Positions 44,673 to 53,905 are shown, counted from the stretch's first letter. The stretch: DNA of 64,000 nucleotides from Ignavibacteriales bacterium (GCA_003538625.1 DPRR01000026.1:21601-85600), one strand, 5' to 3'. Notes: generated by a model from the letters alone, not told the origin. Numbers and translations: made by a program.

Positions 44673-47573
44673 ATGATGAGATCTTTAAACCATCCTGACG
44701 TATTTGAATCCAGACATATTGGACCAACTTCAGACGAAATAAATGAAATGATTAAACTTTGCGGAGTTAATTCTGTTGATCAATTAATTGACGAGACCAT
44801 TCCAAAAAACATACGGCTTAAAAACAAATTAAACTTAGACGATCCGTTAAGTGAATACGAATTTGTTAAGCATATAAACATATTAGCAGATAAAAATAAA
44901 ATTTTTAAAAGTTATATCGGAATGGGATATTATCCAACGATATTACCATCCGTTATACAAAGAAATATTTTAGAAAATCCGGGATGGTATACTCAGTACA
45001 CTCCATATCAGGCCGAAATTGCTCAAGGAAGATTAGAAGCGTTATTAAATTTTCAAACTGTAATCTCTGATCTGACTGCTTTGCCAATAGCCAATGCTTC
45101 TTTACTTGATGAAGCTACTTCTGCAGCAGAAGCAATGATAATGTTTTTTAATAATAGAAAAAAAGATAAATCCAACTCTAAAAAATTCTTTGTATCTAAG
45201 GAAGTATTTCCGCAGACTATTGATGTTTTGAAAGCCAGATCTAAACCGTTGGGGATTGAATTAAATATTGGAGATCATAAAACAGTTGAGTTTAGTAATG
45301 ATTACTTCGGATTACTGGTACAGTATCCTGCGCTTGATGGGGAAATTTATGATTACACTGAATTATTTTCTAAAGCGGATGCCTTCGGAATTTTGAAAGT
45401 TGTTGCTGCTGATCTTCTTAGTTTAACTTTAATTGTTCCACCGGGAGAATTTGGTGCCGATTGCGCAGTTGGCAGTACACAAAGATTTGGTATTCCAATG
45501 GGTTTTGGTGGACCGCATGCTGCTTACTTTGCAACCAAAGATGATTTTAAACGTGTTATTCCTGGTAGAATTATAGGCGTCTCGGTTGATACCCAGGGAA
45601 ACAGAGCATTAAGGATGGCACTGCAAACCAGGGAACAACACATTAAACGTGAAAGAGCTACAAGTAATATTTGTACAGCACAGGTTTTACTTGCAGTTAT
45701 GGCTGGTATGTATGCTGTATATCATGGTCCGGAAAAACTTAAAGCTATCGCTAAAAGAATAAATGATCTTACAGTAATTCTAAGTGAGTCATTAAAAAAA
45801 TTAAGTCTGACTCAAACTAACTTAAACTTTTTTGATACTCTGACTTTTAAAGTTGAAAAAAATTATATTGATAAAATTAAAATTGAAGCTTTAAAACGAG
45901 GAGTAAATTTAAATTACTTCATTAATGATCATATAAGTATTTCATTGAGTGAGGTTACTACATCAGAAGATGTGCAGGAATTAATTTCTATTTTTTCAAC
46001 AGCTTTTGATAAAAATATTAATGTTGATTCTACCAGTGTTTCTCAATCCACTTCTGTTTTACCTTTTAATGATAAATTAAAAAGAACCTCAGTGTTTTTA
46101 ACTCATCCGGTTTTTAATTCTTACAGTTCTGAGACTGATATATTAAGGTACATGAAATCTCTTGAAAATAAAGATCTATCGCTTGTTCACTCAATGATTG
46201 CTCTTGGATCCTGCACAATGAAATTGAATGGTACAACTGAAATGTTAGGAGTTACATATCCGCAATTTGCAAACATTCATCCATTTGCACCTAAAGATCA
46301 GGTTACGGGTTACTTAGAAATGTTTGATTCACTTGAAAAAGATCTTGCAGAAATTACCGGGTTTTCTGCAGTTTCACTTCAGCCAAACTCGGGCGCGCAG
46401 GGTGAGTATTCCGGTTTATCAGTGATAAAAGCTTATCTGGATGATAAAGGCGAAACGCAAAGAAACATTGCATTAATTCCTTCATCAGCCCACGGTACAA
46501 ATCCTGCAAGTGCTGTTATGGCGGGAATGAAAGTTGTTGTTGTTAATTGTGATAACCAGGGCAACGTTGATTTAACTGATTTAAAATCAAAAGCTGAATT
46601 ATATAAAAATAACCTTGCCGCTTTAATGGTAACGTATCCTTCAACCCACGGTGTGTTTGAAGAATCAATAAAAGAAATTTGTGAAATAATTCATCAAAAT
46701 GGCGGACAAGTTTATATGGATGGTGCAAATATGAATGCGCAGGTTGGTTTAACAAGTCCTGCAGAAATTGGTGCAGATGTTTGCCATCTTAATTTACATA
46801 AAACATTCTGTATACCGCATGGTGGAGGAGGACCAGGAGTAGGACCAATTGCAGTTGCAAAGCACCTGGCTCCGTTTTTACCTGGTCATGCAGTTGTGGA
46901 TATATCTAAAGGCAAATCGATTCATGCGGTAGCTGCTGCCCCTTTTGGAAGTTCAAACGTTATTTTAATTTCATATGCATATATAAAATTAATGGGTGAA
47001 TCAGGACTAACGAATGCTACAAAAACTGCTATATTAAATGCTAATTATATTAAAGCTAAACTGGAACCGTACTTTAAAGTATTGTACGCAGGCTCCCAGG
47101 GACGAGTTGCGCATGAATTGATCTTTGATATGCGTGAGTTTAAACATTCTGCTCATGTTGAAGTGGAAGATATCGCAAAGAGATTAATGGATTTTGGATA
47201 TCATGCACCAACTGTTTCTTTTCCTGTGGCCGGTACCTTGATGATCGAACCAACGGAAAGTGAGTCTAAAGATGAGATGGATAAATTTTGTGATGCTTTG
47301 ATTCATATCTATAATGAGATAAAAGAAATTGAAAACGGAACAGCTGATCAAAAAAATAATGTTCTAAAGAATGCACCGCATACTGCACAAATGGCAATAT
47401 CTGATAATTGGAATTATCCCTATAGCAGAGAAAAAGCCGTCTATCCTGCAGATTGGACACGGGTAAATAAATTTTGGCCAAGCGTTAGCAGAGTTGATAA
47501 TGCATATGGCGATCGCAATCTTGTCTGTAGTTGTTTACCAGTTTTAGAATATACTGAAGAAATAACTGTTTAA
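44673..47573 (+). CDS. gcvP: Glycine dehydrogenase (decarboxylating), GcvP
   Basis: A 966-residue P-protein of the glycine cleavage system, with both halves fused as in Proteobacteria. It decarboxylates glycine with pyridoxal phosphate and hands the aminomethyl group to GcvH. The PLP Lys710 is in NLHKTFCIPHGGGGPG. The start RHIGPTSDEI and the internal TREQHIKRERATSNICT are diagnostic. Two adjacent ATGs exist (44673, 44676); GAGAG is better spaced for the second. TAATTTTG at 44615-44622 is a possible -7 box. No glycine riboswitch fold is seen. Confidence 0.97.
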   Translation: MMRSLNHPDVFESRHIGPTSDEINEMIKLCGVNSVDQLIDETIPKNIRLKNKLNLDDPLSEYEFVKHINILADKNKIFKSYIGMGYYPTILPSVIQRNILENPGWYTQYTPYQAEIAQGRLEALLNFQTVISDLTALPIANASLLDEATSAAEAMIMFFNNRKKDKSNSKKFFVSKEVFPQTIDVLKARSKPLGIELNIGDHKTVEFSNDYFGLLVQYPALDGEIYDYTELFSKADAFGILKVVAADLLSLTLIVPPGEFGADCAVGSTQRFGIPMGFGGPHAAYFATKDDFKRVIPGRIIGVSVDTQGNRALRMALQTREQHIKRERATSNICTAQVLLAVMAGMYAVYHGPEKLKAIAKRINDLTVILSESLKKLSLTQTNLNFFDTLTFKVEKNYIDKIKIEALKRGVNLNYFINDHISISLSEVTTSEDVQELISIFSTAFDKNINVDSTSVSQSTSVLPFNDKLKRTSVFLTHPVFNSYSSETDILRYMKSLENKDLSLVHSMIALGSCTMKLNGTTEMLGVTYPQFANIHPFAPKDQVTGYLEMFDSLEKDLAEITGFSAVSLQPNSGAQGEYSGLSVIKAYLDDKGETQRNIALIPSSAHGTNPASAVMAGMKVVVVNCDNQGNVDLTDLKSKAELYKNNLAALMVTYPSTHGVFEESIKEICEIIHQNGGQVYMDGANMNAQVGLTSPAEIGADVCHLNLHKTFCIPHGGGGPGVGPIAVAKHLAPFLPGHAVVDISKGKSIHAVAAAPFGSSNVILISYAYIKLMGESGLTNATKTAILNANYIKAKLEPYFKVLYAGSQGRVAHELIFDMREFKHSAHVEVEDIAKRLMDFGYHAPTVSFPVAGTLMIEPTESESKDEMDKFCDALIHIYNEIKEIENGTADQKNNVLKNAPHTAQMAISDNWNYPYSREKAVYPADWTRVNKFWPSVSRVDNAYGDRNLVCSCLPVLEYTEEITV

Positions 47574-47586
47574 TAAATTCTGATTC

Positions 47587-47646
47587 TGTCTCAAAAGTTT
47601 TTTCTCTAACTTTTCGGAGTAAGAAGTTATTGGCTCTTTTGAGACA
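47587..47646. terminator. Nested inverted repeat after gcvP
   Basis: TGTCTCAAAAG (47587-47597) pairs perfectly with CTTTTGAGACA (47636-47646), and inside it TAACTT (47607-47612) pairs with AAGTTA (47624-47629). AAAATTATTTTA follows. It may end the gcvP transcript, but the exact 11-base ends would also fit a small mobile-repeat remnant. Confidence 0.5.
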
Positions 47647-47678
47647 AAATTATTTTAAAATAAAAATATCATTGATTA

Positions 47679-49025
47679 GTGCTAAAAAATAAAATAAAAG
47701 TTAAAATATGCCTGGCATATGTATTTATTTTCTTACCCTCACTCTGCTTTTCTCAAAATCTTGATTCCCTGGATCAATCAAAACTTTACCCATTTATTGT
47801 TGATTCGATTAAAATAGTTGGAAATGAAACAACAAAAGACTTCGTAATATTCAGAGAGCTTACCTTTACTATTGGCGACACCTTAACAAACGAAATTGCT
47901 TTTTACAATCGCGAAAGAGTCTACAGTCTTGGAATTTTTAATCACGTATATTTTGTTCCTTCTGTTATCGGAGGCAGGAATATTCTGAATATTGAAGTAG
48001 AAGAAAGCTGGTACATTTATCCTATCCCATACGCGGCAACAAAGCAAGGTGATTTATCAAAACTATCTTATGGAATTTTTCTAAAGCTTAAAAATTTTAG
48101 AGGTCGAAATGAAACTTTAACTGCAGCTTTTATTTTTGGCTACGATCCCGCCTATTCTTTAGAATATTACAACCCTAACTTGTTAGGCGATCAAAATATT
48201 TTTTTCAGTTCAAAGATTGGATACGCGAACATATCTAATCGAAGTCCTCAAGCTGAATTTTTGTACGGACAAGCTTTTACACAAAAATTCATAACTGCTC
48301 AGGTTTTACTCGGAAGAAGATTTGGATTGTTCCATAAACTGTATGTTTCCAGCGGTATTACTAACATAGCAACACAGGATTACATACCCGGAATAAATGC
48401 ATCTAACGATAGGATAGATAATAATTTTAATATTGGTGTTGGATATGAATTTGACACCAGAGATTTGTTAATGTTTCCTAAAGACGGGATTTATTTAAAT
48501 CTGCAATATTTCTTTAAGGGGTTGGGAATTGATAACATTAACTATAGATCATCCTCGATCGACTTTAGAGAGTACAGAAAACTTTTTGGTAAACTTATTT
48601 CTAAATGGAGATTTGCTTCACGAATTACTTCCGGTAATAATGTTCCGTTTTATGATCGTCCGATTCTTGGATTGGATGAAAAAATAAGAGGGCATTCAAG
48701 TGAAAAATTTGAAGGAGATGATTATTACACAGGTGCCATTGAGCTTTATTACCCGATCATTGAAGAACTTAATATTGATTTAACATTTATTCCTATTATT
48801 CCTGATCGTCTCTTATCATATCGTGTCGGTTTTTATACACAGATATTTGCTGAAACAGGAGTAGCCAAATTTAAAAAAGAGCCTTTGGCAATTTCTAATT
48901 TTAACAGTGGTTATGGATTAGGCATTACATTACTTGTACTTCCTTACCAGTTATTTAGAGTAGAAGTTGCCTTTAATGAAAAAATGAAAGCAGAATTAAT
49001 TTTGGATCTTGGTATATCTTTTTAA
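47679..49025 (+). CDS. Omp85-superfamily outer-membrane protein with one POTRA domain
   Basis: A 448-residue outer-membrane protein: signal peptide (about 1-25, ending LCFSQ), one POTRA-like domain (about 40-110, SIKIVGNETTKDFVIFREL to NILNIEVEE), and a C-terminal barrel with KIRGHSSEKFEGDD, a variant of the RGF/Y motif in the L6 loop of BamA-type proteins. It is too short for BamA (five POTRAs) and closer to single-POTRA surface antigens of unknown cargo. The start is GTG at 47679 without a clear ribosome site. Confidence 0.82.
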   Translation: MLKNKIKVKICLAYVFIFLPSLCFSQNLDSLDQSKLYPFIVDSIKIVGNETTKDFVIFRELTFTIGDTLTNEIAFYNRERVYSLGIFNHVYFVPSVIGGRNILNIEVEESWYIYPIPYAATKQGDLSKLSYGIFLKLKNFRGRNETLTAAFIFGYDPAYSLEYYNPNLLGDQNIFFSSKIGYANISNRSPQAEFLYGQAFTQKFITAQVLLGRRFGLFHKLYVSSGITNIATQDYIPGINASNDRIDNNFNIGVGYEFDTRDLLMFPKDGIYLNLQYFFKGLGIDNINYRSSSIDFREYRKLFGKLISKWRFASRITSGNNVPFYDRPILGLDEKIRGHSSEKFEGDDYYTGAIELYYPIIEELNIDLTFIPIIPDRLLSYRVGFYTQIFAETGVAKFKKEPLAISNFNSGYGLGITLLVLPYQLFRVEVAFNEKMKAELILDLGISF

Positions 49026-49066
49026 CGAATTAGAATTTCTATTTGGGATTAAGAGATAATTAATTG

Positions 49067-49822
49067 TTATCGTTTGGTGTGGATAGTGCAAAACTTACTG
49101 TTTGGAATGGTCTTCTTGCAGCACCTTTCACCTTTTTTCGTAATTGCAGCACAGCGTTGGGTTATTTTAGTATTTTTTGTTAAAGATAAACTTTGAGTGT
49201 TATTAATTTTATTCAGACCTAAGTTACTGTAAAATTTTTTGAAAGATTTGCTTTCCAGTTTTTTCTCATTCTCACGCAGAGCTTTTAATCTTTCATTGGC
49301 TAACGAAATTTCTTCTTCCAATTTGTTAAACTTCTCGATGGAAAGATTAATTTCTTGTTTTACCTGTTTTAAGTAATCCTCTTCCTCTCTAAGATTTTTT
49401 AATTTAATTTCTGATTTTCCGATTTCATTCTTAAGCTCGTCATTTTCAGATTTCATCTTTTCAATATCATCCTGAAGAAGGTATTTTTCATTTACTTCAT
49501 TACTAAGTCTGGAGATTTGCGAGTTTATAGACACTGCAACTTCCCGTTCCTGAATTTCCATCGTGTGCAAAAGCTCCAAATCACCTCTGGTTTTCTCTAC
49601 CTCCGACTCAATTTTGAGCTTGTCATTTTCCAAACGCTCCAATTCTTTTATCAATTCCGTTTTTTCATCATTTAACTTCGCAATCTCTTTACGTTTAGAT
49701 TTTAAAAGATTGTCCAAATTGGACAATTCATTTTTACGTTCTTCGATTTTTTGTTCGTATAAGACAAGAAGATCTTCATCAGGTTTATTTCCAACAAACT
49801 TTATTGATTTGAAAATTTTCAT
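49067..49822 (-). CDS. Coiled-coil protein with C-terminal Cys/His motif
   Basis: A 251-residue protein, not assigned to a named family. Residues about 15-180 are almost pure heptad coiled coil rich in Glu, Lys and Leu. The C-terminal 30 residues read CAAITKKGERCCKKT, then CTIHTKR: a small Cys/His module of the CxAxTKKGxxC...C..H type seen in viral and bacterial proteins and likely to bind zinc. It resembles a structural or nucleic-acid associated protein. Monocistronic, convergent with the Omp85 gene. Confidence 0.65.
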   Translation of the reverse strand: MKIFKSIKFVGNKPDEDLLVLYEQKIEERKNELSNLDNLLKSKRKEIAKLNDEKTELIKELERLENDKLKIESEVEKTRGDLELLHTMEIQEREVAVSINSQISRLSNEVNEKYLLQDDIEKMKSENDELKNEIGKSEIKLKNLREEEDYLKQVKQEINLSIEKFNKLEEEISLANERLKALRENEKKLESKSFKKFYSNLGLNKINNTQSLSLTKNTKITQRCAAITKKGERCCKKTIPNSKFCTIHTKR

Positions 49823-49957
49823 TTGTGTTTTTATAGTTTTAGCAAGCTGAAAGATTATTCGATCTTCTTTACACTTAAAATTATTTAATTATTCAATAAA
49901 TCCCAATAATCTCTTAAATAATTTGTTTCTTCAGATACCTGGTCAAAAAGAGAATCG

Positions 49958-49988
49958 TTTGTTATATATTTAATCCGGAATAATTTTT
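49958..49988 (+). promoter_or_regulatory. Candidate promoter for rsmE
   Basis: TTTG (49958-49961), 19 bases, then TAATTTTT (49981-49988), close to the Bacteroidota TTTG/TAnnTTTG pair. It lies 44 bases before the rsmE ATG. Confidence 0.4.
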
Positions 49989-50032
49989 AATTATTAAAAT
50001 TTTTCTGGCTGTAAATGATATTCAATTAAATT

Positions 50033-50734
50033 ATGAACGAACATTATCTCTCTAACATTGAACTTTATTATTGCTCATCATTATCAATTACTGAGCAGTG
50101 CTTTCATTTAACGGATGAAGAATTTTATCACGCCAAAAAAGTAATGCGACATAGCATTGGCGATAAAATATTTGCAACCGATGGTAAAGGAAAAATTTTT
50201 GAAGGCAGGATAGAGAATATTAATAGAGATAGTATCAAAGCTGAAGTAGTAAAAGAATATAATTATTCAAACCGGCTCAGCCATTTTACGTTTTGTATCC
50301 CTAATCTAAAAAATCCTGATAGATTTAAATTTGCTTTGGAGAAATGTACAGAACTTGGCATCACAAATTTTATAATATTTAATTCAGAGCGAAGCGTCAG
50401 TAAAGGATTTAATCTTGAAAGAATAAATAAGCTTTTACTTTCTTCGGCTAAACAATCTTTGCAAGCTTATTTGCCAATGGTCAAAATATTAGATTCTATA
50501 TCTTTGTTTAATGATTATGATTCTCAAAAAATTTTATTTGAACAAAATTCAGATAATAAAATATCAGATATGAAATTTGATAATTCAAAAAAATATTTAA
50601 TGTTATTTGGTCCGGAAGGTGGATTTACTGAAAAGGAAATTTCAGAAATAAATCCATCAATGATATTAAACTTATCTCAAAATCGGTTAAGAACAGAAAC
50701 AGCTATCGTTAAAGCTGCTTCAATAATTTCTTAG
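50033..50734 (+). CDS. rsmE: 16S rRNA (uracil1498-N3)-methyltransferase RsmE
   Basis: A 233-residue SPOUT-class methyltransferase of the small ribosomal subunit. The N-terminal PUA-like part (HAKKVMRHSIGDKIFATDG) is followed by the knotted domain with LMLFGPEGGFTEKEI and LSQNRLRTETAIVKAASII. Length is typical. The rlpA-like lipoprotein gene follows after 8 bases. Confidence 0.94.
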   Translation: MNEHYLSNIELYYCSSLSITEQCFHLTDEEFYHAKKVMRHSIGDKIFATDGKGKIFEGRIENINRDSIKAEVVKEYNYSNRLSHFTFCIPNLKNPDRFKFALEKCTELGITNFIIFNSERSVSKGFNLERINKLLLSSAKQSLQAYLPMVKILDSISLFNDYDSQKILFEQNSDNKISDMKFDNSKKYLMLFGPEGGFTEKEISEINPSMILNLSQNRLRTETAIVKAASIIS

Positions 50735-50742
50735 AACTAAAA

Positions 50743-51180
50743 ATGAAAATTAAATTAATAATATATCCATTACTCATTTTATTTAGTTTAATCATTTATT
50801 CTTGCAGTTCAGCTTCTAGATACACAAAATCCAACGACACAAACGGAAATGATTTAATAACAAAATATGATAATATGTCGGATGTCGAAACCGGTACTGC
50901 TTCGTTTTATGCTGATGAATTTAACGGAAGAACAACTGCTAATGGTGAACTGTATGATATGAACGATCTGACAGCTGCACATCCAACTTATCCGTTTAAC
51001 ACAATTGTTAAGGTTACAAATTTAACTAATGGTAAAATTGTTGAGGTAAGAATAAATGATCGTATGCCTCAATTTAAAGGCAGGATAATTGATCTTTCCC
51101 TTGCAGCAGCAAAAAAGATTGGGATGATAGATGCAGGAATTCAAAATGTTAGAGTTGAAGTAATACGATGGGGTAAATAA
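50743..51180 (+). CDS. RlpA-like double-psi beta-barrel lipoprotein
   Basis: A 145-residue lipoprotein with lipobox IYSC (Cys21) and one RlpA-type double-psi barrel: GTASFYADEFNGRTTANGE, TAAHPTYPFNTIVKVTNL, RINDRMPQF and IDLSLAAAKKIGM. RlpA cleaves glycan strands lacking stem peptides at the septum in Pseudomonas, and single-domain relatives are common in this phylum. No SPOR domain is present. NDRMP replaces the usual NDRGP, so enzyme activity is not certain. Confidence 0.88.
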   Translation: MKIKLIIYPLLILFSLIIYSCSSASRYTKSNDTNGNDLITKYDNMSDVETGTASFYADEFNGRTTANGELYDMNDLTAAHPTYPFNTIVKVTNLTNGKIVEVRINDRMPQFKGRIIDLSLAAAKKIGMIDAGIQNVRVEVIRWGK

Positions 51181-51190
51181 AATTATAAAA

Positions 51191-51212
51191 AACCCGGATT
51201 TTATACCGGGTT
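51191..51212. terminator. Bidirectional terminator
   Basis: AACCCGG (51191-51197) pairs with CCGGGTT (51206-51212). On the minus strand a run of six T follows; on the plus strand the following bases are AGTATTTT. It serves the two convergent genes. Confidence 0.8.
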
Positions 51213-51226
51213 AGTATTTTGAATTT

Positions 51227-51559
51227 TTATAAAATCTTCTTCCAGATATCATTTTTAATAATATCGTATTTCATTTTTTGTTTGTTATCCAATAGTTTTT
51301 CAACTTTGCTTTGGGCATCTTTTACAAAATCGGATTTATTTTCTGGTTTAGACGAAATATTTTTTTGTAATTCGGATAGTATACCGATTATAGCTGCTTC
51401 CTGATTGTTGTTTAACAATACTTTTTGCTTTAATGTGGAGGCAAACTCATTAATCTTTTTATCATCCTGTAAAAGTGATTTTGAAAAAACATTAGTCGTT
51501 ACAAATAGAATTAATAAAAAAATTATTATTCCGTATTTATTAAATCTTAAATTATTCAT
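51227..51559 (-). CDS. Small exported protein of unknown function
   Basis: A 110-residue product with a signal peptide (KYGIIIFLLILFVTTNVFSK) and a mature part of about 80 residues that looks all-helical (INEFASTLKQKVLLNNNQ, VEKLLDNKQKMKYD). I do not recognise the family; helical periplasmic proteins of the Spy/LTXXQ sort have this outline. ATG at 51559 has AGGAG six bases upstream; the open frame extends further upstream but lacks such a site. Confidence 0.65.
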   Translation of the reverse strand: MNNLRFNKYGIIIFLLILFVTTNVFSKSLLQDDKKINEFASTLKQKVLLNNNQEAAIIGILSELQKNISSKPENKSDFVKDAQSKVEKLLDNKQKMKYDIIKNDIWKKIL

Positions 51560-51616
51560 TTTATTCTCCTGGTTATTCTCGTTACTGTGTAAACTAAATT
51601 TATTGTTCCTTAAATA

Positions 51617-51644
51617 CAAATTTAAACTTAATATACTTATGCAA
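51617..51644 (-). promoter_or_regulatory. Bacteroidota-type promoter for the small exported protein
   Basis: On the minus strand TTG (51644-51642) is followed after 17 bases by TAAATTTG (51624-51617), a full match to the -33/-7 pattern, 58 bases before the start codon. It overlaps the rnhC start codon on the other strand. Confidence 0.55.
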
Positions 51645-52559
51645 GATTCATTCCAGCAAAAAGCACTTAAAGAGATTGAAAAATTGATCAAAATGATAGA
51701 AAACTCGGGTTTAGCAGTTTCTAAACCGAGTCAAAAACTATACAACTATCAGGTTATTGTGAACAGTAAAAATGACCAGGTTAAGTTATTGGTTTATTTT
51801 GGAAAGAAAGGCATCAAAACAGTTCTACAGGGCAATTCTGAACTGGCGATTTATAAAGAATTGGATGAACTGATTTTTGGGGCAGAATTATTTATGCATA
51901 AACCAAACGATGACGTAAATTTTGATGAATATATTGGAACCGATGAATCAGGTAAGGGAGACTATTTTGGACCATTAGTGGTTGCTGCTGTGTATGCAAA
52001 TAAAAAAACATTACTCGAACTTGAGAAGGTTGGTGTAAAAGATAGCAAGTTAATTAATGACGCCAATATTAAGATACTGGAACGAAAGATTAAAAATATT
52101 GTTGGAAATAATTATGAAATTGTTCAAATCAATCCGGAAAAGTACAACAAACTATATGACACTTTTAAGAATCTGAATAAGATTATGGCGTGGGCGCATT
52201 CAAAGACTATTCAAAATTTATTATTAAAAGTTAATTGCCCCAATGTGATAAGTGATAAATTTGGGAATGAAAAACTGATTACAGATGAACTCAAGAAAAA
52301 AAATATTGATGTAAATCTTTTTCAAACTCCAAAAGGTGAGCGTTACACTGCAGTTGCAGCAGCATCTATACTGGCTCGCTCAAAAGTGGTTGATTGGTTT
52401 TATTTCCATACTAAAGAATTGGGATTTGAAATTCCAAAAGGCGGCGGTGATTCAGTTAATACTTCAGCTAAACGTGTTATACATCAATTTGATGATAAAT
52501 ATTTGATGAAAATGATTAAATTTCATTTCAAAAATTCAAAAGGTATTTTTAAGAATTAA
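51639..52559 (+). CDS. rnhC: Ribonuclease HIII
   Basis: A 306-residue enzyme that removes RNA from RNA-DNA hybrids. The N-terminal TBP-like substrate-binding domain (about 1-90) precedes the RNase H fold with TDESGKGDYFGPLV (Asp-Glu pair typical of HIII), KDSKLIND, and YTAVAAASILARSK. ATG at 51639 gives the family-typical start; the longer open frame upstream overlaps the divergent gene and is not likely. Confidence 0.93.
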   Translation: MQDSFQQKALKEIEKLIKMIENSGLAVSKPSQKLYNYQVIVNSKNDQVKLLVYFGKKGIKTVLQGNSELAIYKELDELIFGAELFMHKPNDDVNFDEYIGTDESGKGDYFGPLVVAAVYANKKTLLELEKVGVKDSKLINDANIKILERKIKNIVGNNYEIVQINPEKYNKLYDTFKNLNKIMAWAHSKTIQNLLLKVNCPNVISDKFGNEKLITDELKKKNIDVNLFQTPKGERYTAVAAASILARSKVVDWFYFHTKELGFEIPKGGGDSVNTSAKRVIHQFDDKYLMKMIKFHFKNSKGIFKN

Positions 52560-52577
52560 AAGGATCCAAAATTAAAA

Positions 52578-53678
52578 ATGGCTAAAAAGATAGGAATAAG
52601 AAGAATCGGAGTTTTAACAGGCGGTGGTGATTGCCCGGGCTTAAATGCTGTTATCAGAGGTGTTACAAAACCTGCAGAAGATTACGGAATGTCAGTTTAT
52701 GGTATAATTGATGGATTTGAAGGATTGGTTGAGGGAAAAGCAAAAGAACTAACTAATGCAGATGTCTCAGGAATACTCGCGAGAGGCGGAACTATTTTGG
52801 GCTCCTCAAATAAAGGCGATCCTTATCATTGGCCCGTAGAAATAAATGGTAAAATTGAAATTCTGGATAAATCCGATGCTGCAATAAAAAATTATAAATC
52901 CTGGGGACTTGATGCTTTAATTGCCATTGGCGGTGATGGGACAATGCACATTTGTAATAAATTATCTAAAATGGGAATGAACGTAATTGGCGTTCCTAAA
53001 ACTATCGATAATGATCTTGAAGCCACCGATTTAACATTTGGTCACGATTCCGCTGTATATGTTGTTGCAACATCTCTGGATAGACTTCACACAACGGCAG
53101 CTTCACATCATAGGGTGCTTGTAGTAGAGGTTATGGGAAGATATGCCGGTTGGATTGCACTTAATGGAGGATTAGCTGGCGGTGCTGATATTATCCTTAT
53201 TCCGGAAATTCCATTTTCATGGGAAAAGGTAGCTGAAAAAATCCATGAAAGAGAATTAATGGGAAAAAGATTTTCCTTGGTCTGTGTAGCTGAAGGTGCA
53301 AAACCATTAGGTGGAGAAATCGTTACAAAGGGCAGTGATATGAAAAGAACGGATCCAATACAACTTGGCGGGATTGGAAAAGTAGTTGCTGATAAAATTG
53401 AAGAATTGACTGGAAAAGAAACCAGAGTAACAATCTTAGGACATCTTCAGCGAGGCGGAAGTCCAACGCCATACGATAGAATTTTAGCAACAAAATATGG
53501 TGCCTATGCAATCGAGTTAGTTGCAAATAAAAAATTTGGAAGAATGGTTGCACTTAAAGGAAATGAGATAAAAAATGTTAAAATAGAAGATGCAATTTCT
53601 CACCAAAAATTAGTCAAACCGGAAGATCAAGCAGTCTTTGTAGCTAAGTCTCTCGGCATATCATTCGGCGATGAATAA
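52578..53678 (+). CDS. pfkA: 6-phosphofructokinase, probably ATP-dependent
   Basis: A 366-residue phosphofructokinase. GVLTGGGDCPGLN opens the fold; the donor loop is IGGDGT with Gly121 where PPi enzymes have Asp, followed by PKTIDNDL with Lys141. In the family Gly with Lys marks group III ATP-dependent enzymes, as in actinomycetes. MGRYAGWIAL and LGHLQRGGSPTPYDR are present. Together with the Asp-type enzyme at 3314-4678, the cell seems equipped for both irreversible and reversible flux through this step. Confidence 0.93.
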   Translation: MAKKIGIRRIGVLTGGGDCPGLNAVIRGVTKPAEDYGMSVYGIIDGFEGLVEGKAKELTNADVSGILARGGTILGSSNKGDPYHWPVEINGKIEILDKSDAAIKNYKSWGLDALIAIGGDGTMHICNKLSKMGMNVIGVPKTIDNDLEATDLTFGHDSAVYVVATSLDRLHTTAASHHRVLVVEVMGRYAGWIALNGGLAGGADIILIPEIPFSWEKVAEKIHERELMGKRFSLVCVAEGAKPLGGEIVTKGSDMKRTDPIQLGGIGKVVADKIEELTGKETRVTILGHLQRGGSPTPYDRILATKYGAYAIELVANKKFGRMVALKGNEIKNVKIEDAISHQKLVKPEDQAVFVAKSLGISFGDE

Positions 53679-53680
53679 AT

Positions 53681-53711
53681 TTTGATTTTTTCAGCAGAGA
53701 GTATATATTTG
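53681..53711 (+). promoter_or_regulatory. Bacteroidota-type promoter of tRNA-Asp
   Basis: TTTG (53681-53684), 19 bases, then TATATTTG (53704-53711): an exact match to the -33/-7 consensus of the phylum, 16 bases before the mature tRNA. Confidence 0.75.
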
Positions 53712-53727
53712 GCCTTCAAAATTTCAA

Positions 53728-53801
53728 GGGGTCGTAGTTCAGTTGGTTAGAACGCCTGCCTGTCACGCAGGAGGTCGCGAGTTCGAGTCTCGTCGGCCCC
53801 G
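53728..53801 (+). tRNA. tRNA-Asp (anticodon GTC)
   Basis: The acceptor GGGGTCG pairs with CGGCCCC (one G-U), the D arm has GTTC/GAAC, and the anticodon arm CCTGC-CTGTCAC-GCAGG gives GTC. The T arm has TTCGAGT and the discriminator is G. CCA is not encoded. It marks the left border of the phage-like island. Confidence 0.97.
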
Positions 53802-53806
53802 CACTT

Positions 53807-53841
53807 AAAAGCCTTAATATGAAAAGTATTAGGGCTTTTTT
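53807..53841 (+). terminator. Terminator of tRNA-Asp
   Basis: AAAAGCCTTAATA (53807-53819) pairs with TATTAGGGCTTTT (53827-53839) with one G-U pair, then T residues. Confidence 0.8.
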
Positions 53842-53874
53842 CATTTTTAAACCTTCCAATAATCCCGCTTACTT

Positions 53875-53905
53875 TGGTATGGAGTGGTATGGAGTTGGTA
53901 TGGAC
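53875..53905 (+). repeat. Three tandem copies of TGGTATGGAG
   Basis: Copies start at 53875, 53885 and 53896 (the last ends in C). They lie between the tRNA-Asp terminator and the first island gene, where an integration junction might be expected. There is no further copy at the right end. Confidence 0.5.

Noticed and set aside
51405..51638. 78-codon N-terminal extension of ribonuclease HIII
   Set aside because: It lies across the divergent gene and its promoter; the ATG at 51639 matches the family start.
53875..53905. Tandem TGGTATGGAG units as a CRISPR array
   Set aside because: Only three 10-base units with no spacers and no cas genes nearby.
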